DNA from: CALESS01 sp041741455
GTDB taxonomy: Bacteria; Chloroflexota; Anaerolineae; Anaerolineales; Anaerolineaceae
Reading direction: 5' to 3'
DNA length: 64,000 nucleotides
NCBI GenBank assembly: GCA_041741455.1
Contig: JBGSJZ010000055.1
Location: forward strand, 1-64,000
Part shown: positions 59,295 through 64,000 of the stretch, in pieces
Position numbering within the stretch: the first letter of the stretch is position 1
Layout: every line of letters begins with the position of its first letter
Program-made: the position numbers and the translations under genes
Notes under the pieces: model-generated
Seen by the model: the letters and a program-made list of their open reading frames with translations, nothing else
Told to the model about the DNA's origin: nothing
Databases searched by the model: none

Positions 59295-59774
59295 TTACAT
59301 CTTTGCGAATAATCCCCTGGCCCATTCGGCTGCCCGTTCCAGCTCGCCATCCTTCAGCGGGCCTTCGCTGGCTTTAACGAAAAAGCCCTCCGGCTCGGCG
59401 ATCAACGTGCCGCCGGCTTTGAGCATGGCAGTCCCAATCGGTTTGGCGGCATAGCCAAAAATCTTGACCATGAAGGTCAGGATGCCATTATTGACATCCT
59501 TAATCGCAATGCGGGTGTCAAAACCTGCCACTTTGAGGCCCTTCAGGCTACCGGGGTTTAGACCCTTCATCCATTTTTTGGTTTCTTCCCACGGCCGGAA
59601 AGCCCGGGTTGGCGAGCCAACGATCAGCAACTCCACCCCGGCCAGTTGTTCCGGGGTCAGACCGGACACCTGGACCACCCCGATCTCTGCCTGGTTCGGG
59701 TAGGCCGCGGCAATCGCCCGGGCAACTTTTTCGGTGTTGCCAAAGACCGATTCATACACAACCAAAACCTTCAT
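59295..59774 (-). CDS. Flavodoxin-like protein
   Basis: 159 residues from ATG 59774 (GGAGGG eight bases upstream). The FMN phosphate loop reads YESVFGNTEKVA, with the usual [ST]xxGNT; the later loop GSPTRAFRPWEETKKW and FDTRIAIKDVNNG fit a flavodoxin domain with an altered isoalloxazine pocket. It is shorter than multi-domain flavoproteins and has no membrane segment. An electron carrier or oxidoreductase role is likely. The frame is open to 59840 without a ribosome site. Confidence 0.88.
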   Translation of the reverse strand: MKVLVVYESVFGNTEKVARAIAAAYPNQAEIGVVQVSGLTPEQLAGVELLIVGSPTRAFRPWEETKKWMKGLNPGSLKGLKVAGFDTRIAIKDVNNGILTFMVKIFGYAAKPIGTAMLKAGGTLIAEPEGFFVKASEGPLKDGELERAAEWARGLFAKM

Positions 59775-59843
59775 GCGAACATCCCTCCACGGACGAAATC
59801 TCCCCGCTTCGATTATAAATCCGCAAAGCCCTGCGGGCAATCA

Positions 59844-59873
59844 AAAAAGTCTCCTGAGTAGAGGAGACTTTTT
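59844..59873 (-). terminator. Terminator for the membrane-protein gene
   Basis: AAAAAGTCTCCT (59844-59855) pairs with AGGAGACTTTTT (59862-59873), a perfect 12-bp stem with A residues on the low side, giving a U run on the minus strand. It lies downstream of the gene ending at 59904. Confidence 0.9.
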
Positions 59874-59903
59874 CAGGGCAAACAAATTCACCTTCGCAGA
59901 AAA

Positions 59904-60347
59904 CTAGTTAAACAACCGCTCCCAGGGGATGGCGGCCAGGACAAGAACAAAGGATGCCAGGAACCACAAAGCCGCCCGGCGGTGCTTGGACAGATCACTG
60001 GCAGCTTTTTTGCTCTGCGCCCGGCCGATGTGTGCCACCACTATTGCCACGATCATCATCAGCGTATGCTCCACCAGGAAGAAGCGGCTGACCGCATTGC
60101 CCATGGCTCCGGCAAAGTTGCGCAAGCCGGCAGTTGTAATCGGACTGACAAAGAACAGGACCAGGCCGAGTAGAAACTGGATGTCCAGGATGGAAGTGAA
60201 ACTAACTCCGGCGGAGTTATCCGCCTTGACCCATGGCTTTTTCCCCAACCAGCCCACAAAAGCCCGCACTACGGCATAGATCCCAACCACCAGCACCAGC
60301 CAGCGGGTGATGTCATGCATCACAAGTATTAGTTCATAGAAACTCAT
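59904..60347 (-). CDS. Four-helix membrane protein
   Basis: 147 residues with four hydrophobic helices (DITRWLVLVVGIYAVVRAFV; FTSILDIQFLLGLVLFFVS; FFLVEHTLMMIVAIVVAHIG; AALWFLASFVLVLAAIPW). His residues in helix 1 (VMHDITRW) and in EHTLMM and VAHIGR are placed as possible heme or metal ligands, as in small cytochrome-b-like proteins, but no family can be named with certainty. No soluble domain. Single-gene unit. Confidence 0.7.
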   Translation of the reverse strand: MSFYELILVMHDITRWLVLVVGIYAVVRAFVGWLGKKPWVKADNSAGVSFTSILDIQFLLGLVLFFVSPITTAGLRNFAGAMGNAVSRFFLVEHTLMMIVAIVVAHIGRAQSKKAASDLSKHRRAALWFLASFVLVLAAIPWERLFN

Positions 60348-60406
60348 CGTTTTTCTCCTTGGTTGATTGTTCTTTTATTATTTTGTTCGACCGGCTTGAA
60401 CCAGTT

Positions 60407-61414
60407 TCAAGATTGGGAGGGTTCAGGCTGTGTGATTCCCGGCCGCAATTCTTTTTCAAACTGGATGAACTCACTGACGATATGCATGCCGGCCTTTTGG
60501 TACAGCCGGGTGGCGCCGGTCGGGTTGGAGGCATCCACCCCCAGGCCGATGTTCTTCGTCCCGCGCCGGTAAAATTCGCCAAATGAATATTGGAGCAGGG
60601 CAAGCCCCAAACTCTGCTTGCGCCAGGCCGGGCGTACGCCTAATGTGCGAATCCAGCCGATCTCCATCCGGTAATGATTGATGGAAAACCCCGCCACTTC
60701 ACTGCCATCCCAGATCACAGCCCACAGAGCTGGCTCATATTCGGGGGCATCAAAATAGTAATAGGTGAACTCAGCAAAGCTGATTGGATGACTGCCCCAG
60801 TGTGACTGGAAGGCTTCATTGAGCGCCTGCCAAATGGCCTCGGCATGTTGTTCCTTCACGAAGGGTCGGAGCTCAAACCCGGCCGGCAGGATAGGCTTCG
60901 GCGGGACAGCATCCAGCTCGATTCCCATGCGCCAGAAATAGCGAACCGGTGAGTAGCCCTCCCGGGTGAAGTAGGTTTTACCGGGTTCGTCCTTGTGGTC
61001 GGTGGCGGCCCGGATAAACACGCGCAGGTCGGCTGGAGCCTGCCTCACATGTTCCCCACCCCGGATTTCAATTACCCTCAGCAAGGCGGTGTGAATCCCA
61101 TGCTCTATATATTTCGGATGAACGTACAGGTCGCCGCTGAGATGGTAGTGATCTTTCACATCCAGGAGTTCGCCATAACCAACCACCTGTCCTTCGCGAG
61201 TTTCCACCAGCCAGGCATCCAGCTCCGGGTTGAAGCCGGCGTGTTTCCAGCTATTGGCCAAATCCTCTGGCGTAACCGCAACACTGATGTCGCCATCCGC
61301 TTCGCACACCGCGTAAATCAGCTGAGCGATCGCGTTTAAATCGTCCCAGCGCACGGAGCGTAAGGTCAGCGATGCATCCAGAGGTGTTTGGGTTGATGAG
61401 GTTGAATCGGTCAT
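60407..61414 (-). CDS. Double GNAT-domain acetyltransferase
   Basis: 335 residues containing two GNAT domains in tandem. The first (about 15-165) has DLYVHPKYIEHGIHTALLRV in place of motif A; the second (about 190-330) has RTLGVRPAWRKQSLGLALLQ and IGLGVDASNPTGATRLYQKA, a better preserved acetyl-CoA site and a typical end. In such tandem enzymes one domain is often inactive, here probably the first. Substrate unknown. The start ATG at 61414 lacks a strong ribosome site but fits the domain. Confidence 0.85.
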   Translation of the reverse strand: MTDSTSSTQTPLDASLTLRSVRWDDLNAIAQLIYAVCEADGDISVAVTPEDLANSWKHAGFNPELDAWLVETREGQVVGYGELLDVKDHYHLSGDLYVHPKYIEHGIHTALLRVIEIRGGEHVRQAPADLRVFIRAATDHKDEPGKTYFTREGYSPVRYFWRMGIELDAVPPKPILPAGFELRPFVKEQHAEAIWQALNEAFQSHWGSHPISFAEFTYYYFDAPEYEPALWAVIWDGSEVAGFSINHYRMEIGWIRTLGVRPAWRKQSLGLALLQYSFGEFYRRGTKNIGLGVDASNPTGATRLYQKAGMHIVSEFIQFEKELRPGITQPEPSQS

Positions 61415-61508
61415 GTTTTTCCTGCCAACGGGTCGGTTGGCAACCTTTCAATAGGATGGAAGTATACTTGATGTAAACAGGTTTTTCAAACCAAACTGAG
61501 GTGTGAAA

Positions 61509-62069
61509 ATGATCGATATCCAGGTCCTCACAACCCTGGCCGATGTAGATTTACTTCAGGTGATGTCAGGTTATAACTCCCACGAACGCTATGCCGTTTC
61601 TGTGGAGGAAACCGAACCCCTGACCACCTTTCAATTACGACTGGAAAGGTTGTCGCAGCCTTATACCCGGGATTTCCGTTCCGGCCTGACCTTGGGCGAT
61701 ATACAGCGCTACCTGCAATTGCTTCCGCAGGGGCTTTGCCTGGCAGCCTGGGTGGATGGCCAGGTGGCTGGGATAGCCATCGCCGGGGCGGAGATCTGGA
61801 ACGGTACCCTGTGGATCTGGGAGTTCCATGTTGCCCCGGCTTTCCAGCGGATGGGTGTTGGCCGCAGGTTGATGGATACTCTGGCGCAACTAGCCCGAGC
61901 GCGCGGATTGCGCACCCTGCGGGTGGAGACCCAGAATACCAATGTCCCGGCTATCCGCTTTTACCGCCGCCTGGGTTTTCAAATCCAGGGTATCGACGTC
62001 TCGTTCTACTCGAATTCGGATTTATCCACCGGCGAGGTGGCGCTGTTCCTCAAACGCCCCCTGGATTGA
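61509..62069 (+). CDS. GNAT-family N-acetyltransferase
   Basis: 186 residues from ATG 61509, with GAGGTG five bases upstream; a GTG two codons earlier is less likely. The acetyl-CoA loop is AFQRMGVGRRLMDTLAQLAR (Q-R-x-G-x-G-R); TLRVETQNTNVPAIRFYRRL and GFQIQGIDVSFY are the standard following segments. Close to the RimI-like group, which acetylates protein N-termini or small amines; substrate unknown. Divergent from the double-GNAT gene. Confidence 0.9.
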   Translation: MIDIQVLTTLADVDLLQVMSGYNSHERYAVSVEETEPLTTFQLRLERLSQPYTRDFRSGLTLGDIQRYLQLLPQGLCLAAWVDGQVAGIAIAGAEIWNGTLWIWEFHVAPAFQRMGVGRRLMDTLAQLARARGLRTLRVETQNTNVPAIRFYRRLGFQIQGIDVSFYSNSDLSTGEVALFLKRPLD

Positions 62070-62138
62070 GGTGTGATAGTTTTTGCAAGCAACCTGTGGG
62101 TAAGATTGACAGCGTGAGGTAACTGCATCGAAATTGGG

Positions 62139-63419
62139 ATGGACATGGAAAAGAAAAAATTCTACGAACTGACAATTGAAGAGCGGCTGGCGCAGGTAGC
62201 GGCGCAGGCCGAGTTGACCCCGGAAGAATCGAGTGCCTTGGGCGGTGGGACTGGCCTCTCGCTGGAGCAGGCCGACCACATGATCGAGAACGTGGTGGGT
62301 CGCTATGCCCTGCCACTGGGGATTGCTCAGAATTTCATCGTCAATGGCCGTCCGGTGCTGGTACCAATGGTGGTGGAGGAAGCCTCGATTGTGGCCGGCG
62401 CTTCCTTCATGGCCAAACTGGCTGCGGCGGGTGGCGGCTTCACTGCCTCCACTACCGCCCCGGAGATGATCGGCCAGATGCAGGTGTTGAACATTGCCGA
62501 TTTACCCGGCGCCCGCCTGAAACTGCTGGAGAATAAAGCCCGCTTGCTGCAGGCTGCGGCCAAGGTGGACCCGCTGCTGATTAGCCTGGGCGGCGGTCCG
62601 CGTGACCTGGAAGTTCGCCTGATGGAAGACTCCCCAATCGGACCCTTCCTGGTGGTGCACCTGATCTACGACGTGCGGGATGCGATGGGCGCCAATGCGG
62701 TCAACACTGCCTGTGAGCGCCTGGCACCGCTGGTCGAGGGGATCACTGGTGGACGGGTGCTGCTGCGCATCCTCTCCAACCTGGCGGATCGCCGCCTGGG
62801 AAGAGCGCAAGTCATCCTCCCGCTGGAGAAGCTGGCTTTCGATAACTTTTCCGCCGAAGAAGTCCGGGATGGCATCATTGCGGCTTATGCCTTTGCGGCA
62901 GCGGACCCCTACCGGGCGGCCACCCACAACAAGGGCATCATGAACGGGGTGGACGCGGTAGTGCTGGCGACCGGAAACGACTGGCGTGCTGTGGAAGCCG
63001 GGGCGCATGCCTATGCTGCCCGTTCCGGGCGCTACACCAGCCTTTCGACCTGGACCAAGGATGAGCAGGGCAACCTGGTGGGTACGTTGGAGATGCCCAT
63101 GGCGGTTGGCCTAGTGGGTGGGGCAACCCGCGTTCATCCGGGGGCCCGGGCGGCCATCAAGCTGCTGGGTGTCAAAACGGCTGCGGAACTGGCTCAGATC
63201 ATTGTCTCGGTGGGACTGGCGCAAAACCTGGCTGCCCTGCGCGCCCTGGCGACGGAGGGCATCAACCGCGGCCACATGGGCCTGCATGCGCGCCAGGTGG
63301 CTATCGCTGCCGGCGCCGTGGGCGATGAAATCGAAATTATCGCCCAACAACTGGTGATCGAGAAGAAAATCCGCGTTGATCGAGCTGAATCGGTTCTTCG
63401 GGACATAAGAAAAATTTAA
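62139..63419 (+). CDS. mvaA: Hydroxymethylglutaryl-CoA reductase, class II
   Basis: 426 residues, the usual length for class II enzymes (no membrane domain). Marks: ENVVGRYALPLGIAQNF with the catalytic Glu region, VEEASIVAGASF, DAMGANAVNTA, ATHNKGIMNG with the catalytic Lys, ATGNDWRAVEAG with the catalytic Asp, and GLHARQVA with the catalytic His. All catalytic residues are seen. In bacteria it works in mevalonate synthesis or degradation; the direction cannot be told here and no other mevalonate gene is complete in the window. A MDM start with no strong ribosome site. Confidence 0.93.
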   Translation: MDMEKKKFYELTIEERLAQVAAQAELTPEESSALGGGTGLSLEQADHMIENVVGRYALPLGIAQNFIVNGRPVLVPMVVEEASIVAGASFMAKLAAAGGGFTASTTAPEMIGQMQVLNIADLPGARLKLLENKARLLQAAAKVDPLLISLGGGPRDLEVRLMEDSPIGPFLVVHLIYDVRDAMGANAVNTACERLAPLVEGITGGRVLLRILSNLADRRLGRAQVILPLEKLAFDNFSAEEVRDGIIAAYAFAAADPYRAATHNKGIMNGVDAVVLATGNDWRAVEAGAHAYAARSGRYTSLSTWTKDEQGNLVGTLEMPMAVGLVGGATRVHPGARAAIKLLGVKTAAELAQIIVSVGLAQNLAALRALATEGINRGHMGLHARQVAIAAGAVGDEIEIIAQQLVIEKKIRVDRAESVLRDIRKI

Positions 63420-63451
63420 ACCACAGAGGCACAGAGAACACAGAGAAAAAC
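63419..63451. repeat. Left 33-base inverted repeat of the GxxExxY unit
   Basis: Reads AACCACAGAGGCACAGAG and on to GAGAAAAAC; matches the reverse complement of 63880-63912 at 30 of 33 positions. It begins at the last base of the HMG-CoA reductase stop codon. Wording of this kind (CCACAGAGGCACAGAG) is a common dispersed repeat in environmental bacterial genomes. Confidence 0.88.
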
Positions 63452-63466
63452 TTGATTGGAAAACCT

Positions 63467-63874
63467 ATGAAGTATGTCAAGCCAGCCAAGCAAGAGGATT
63501 ACCCTGAGGAAGAATTAACAGGGAGGATTATTGGTGCAGCTATCGAAGTTAACAAAAATCTGGGTCCAGGATTGTTAGAGTCGGCTTACCAGGTGTGTCT
63601 GGCGAGAGAAATGTCTTTGCGAAAAATTCCATTTGAGGCTGAAAAACAACTTCCAATTACTTATAAAGGATTGTCTGTGGATGGTGGCTATCGGATGGAT
63701 TTCCTGAATGAAGGTAAGGTGGTGGTGGAGTTAAAGGCAGTCAATGAGCTTGCTCCAATTCATTTTGCCCAATTGCTCACCTATCTAAAGCTTACGAATA
63801 GTAAAGTTGGGCTCCTCATAAATTTCAATGTTAATGTACTAACAGAGGGTGTCGTAAGACGCATGGCGAATTAA
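63467..63874 (+). CDS. GxxExxY-family PD-(D/E)xK nuclease-like protein
   Basis: 135 residues from ATG 63467; a TTG at 63452 in the same frame is an alternative, and both have weak ribosome sites. The family phrase GPGLLESAY (G-x-x-E-x-x-Y) lies near residue 37. Further on, YRMDFLNEGKVVVELKAV gives the D...ExK pattern of the PD-(D/E)xK nuclease fold, followed by the helix with HFAQLLTYLKLTNSKVGLLI. Members are small, of unproven activity, and recur in several copies per genome. More AT-rich than the gene before it. It sits between inverted repeats. Confidence 0.88.
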   Translation: MKYVKPAKQEDYPEEELTGRIIGAAIEVNKNLGPGLLESAYQVCLAREMSLRKIPFEAEKQLPITYKGLSVDGGYRMDFLNEGKVVVELKAVNELAPIHFAQLLTYLKLTNSKVGLLINFNVNVLTEGVVRRMAN

Positions 63875-63879
63875 GAAAT

Positions 63880-63912
63880 GTTTTTCTCAGTGCTCTCTGT
63901 GTCTCTGTGGTT
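63880..63912. repeat. Right 33-base inverted repeat of the GxxExxY unit
   Basis: Reads GTTTTTCTCAGTGCTCTC and on to CTGTGGTT; the reverse complement of the left repeat with three mismatches. It starts six bases after the stop of the GxxExxY gene. Confidence 0.88.
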
Positions 63913-63971
63913 CATAGGTTTTAAGAAATTATTGCTCCGTGGTTTATCTTCACTAACAAGGATTTAAAAAC

Positions 63972-64000
63972 ATGACAGAAACCAATCCCTCAGCAATTCT
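63972..64000 (+). CDS. 5' end of a gene cut by the window edge (partial)
   Basis: ATG 63972 with AAGG about ten bases upstream opens a frame giving MTETNPSAI and runs off the window. Too short to identify. A gene of the mevalonate pathway would make sense after HMG-CoA reductase, but nothing in these residues shows it. Confidence 0.35.

Larger units (their letters stand above)
63419..63912 (+). mobile_element. 494-bp unit: GxxExxY gene flanked by inverted repeats
   Basis: The two 33-base inverted repeats enclose exactly one gene and nothing else; the right repeat starts six bases after its stop codon. The gene is AT-richer than its neighbours. No obvious target duplication is seen at the outer ends and there is no transposase, so if it moves it must rely on another enzyme or on the nuclease-like protein itself. 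Mobility is inference. Confidence 0.55.

Overview
The window looks like chromosome from a Gram-positive-like (monoderm), probably anaerobic Chloroflexota of the Anaerolineae type. This is an inference from gene content: many Pro/Thr-rich lipoproteins with TolB-like propellers, zinc-ribbon-headed membrane proteins, a 2-oxoacid:ferredoxin oxidoreductase, a class II HMG-CoA reductase, PspC/LiaF-type envelope-stress proteins, and an ABC exporter that carries a CARDB-type secreted protein where a membrane-fusion protein would be expected. Most genes have clear GGAGG ribosome binding sites, and several promoters match TTGACA-N16/17-TATAAT. I saw no rRNA, tRNA or CRISPR array.

Layout. 1-2.7 kb: the 3' end of an unknown gene, a GH4 alpha-galactosidase, and a decayed IS256-type transposase. 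2.8-6.4 kb (minus): a two-gene lipoprotein and zinc-ribbon propeller unit. 6.8-13 kb (plus): a large secreted subtilase and a PASTA-less Ser/Thr kinase, which share a C-terminal Ig/cadherin-like domain and the same unusual C-terminal tail. 13.1-17.5 kb (minus): a SIMPL lipoprotein and a five-gene LiaF/PspC-type membrane cluster. 17.6-20 kb (plus): cysK-cysE behind a two-cysteine leader peptide and an attenuator-like RNA, then a small membrane protein. 20.1-26.5 kb (minus): a tight six-gene operon of Yip1 protein, ABC ATPase, CARDB protein, MacB-type permease, nitrilase-type glutaminase and NadE. 26.7-29.5 kb: GNAT, a flavin split-barrel protein and a glycerophosphodiesterase. 30-32.4 kb: a GbsR/MarR regulator with an operator-like palindrome on its promoter, then a degenerate ABC ATPase with its permease. 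32.5-37.4 kb: a transglutaminase-like protein, TetR with operator, SDR, phosphatase, GerMN lipoprotein, YbaK and CPBP protease. 37.4-41 kb (minus): two paralogous TolB lipoproteins. 41.2-46.5 kb: Mrp, MoaA and a four-subunit 2-oxoacid:ferredoxin oxidoreductase.

46.6-49.7 kb is a visibly AT-richer island with an O-antigen-ligase-like protein, a DUF2723 glycosyltransferase and a 55-residue secreted peptide that ends in the same tail as the subtilase and the kinase. 49.8-64 kb holds mostly small housekeeping and accessory genes: OsmC, MFS with an ArsR-type regulator, a phosphoribosyltransferase, a nucleosidase, PncC, a SpoIIE phosphatase, a DUF5679 zinc ribbon, several GNATs, DinB, flavodoxin and HMG-CoA reductase. 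The window closes with a 494-bp unit in which a GxxExxY nuclease-like gene lies between 33-bp inverted repeats.

The most notable signals are the cysteine leader/attenuator before cysK, the shared C-terminal tail [MVI][YW][FL]P[VL][IV]x[RK] on three secreted or membrane-exposed proteins, and the inverted-repeat-flanked GxxExxY unit.
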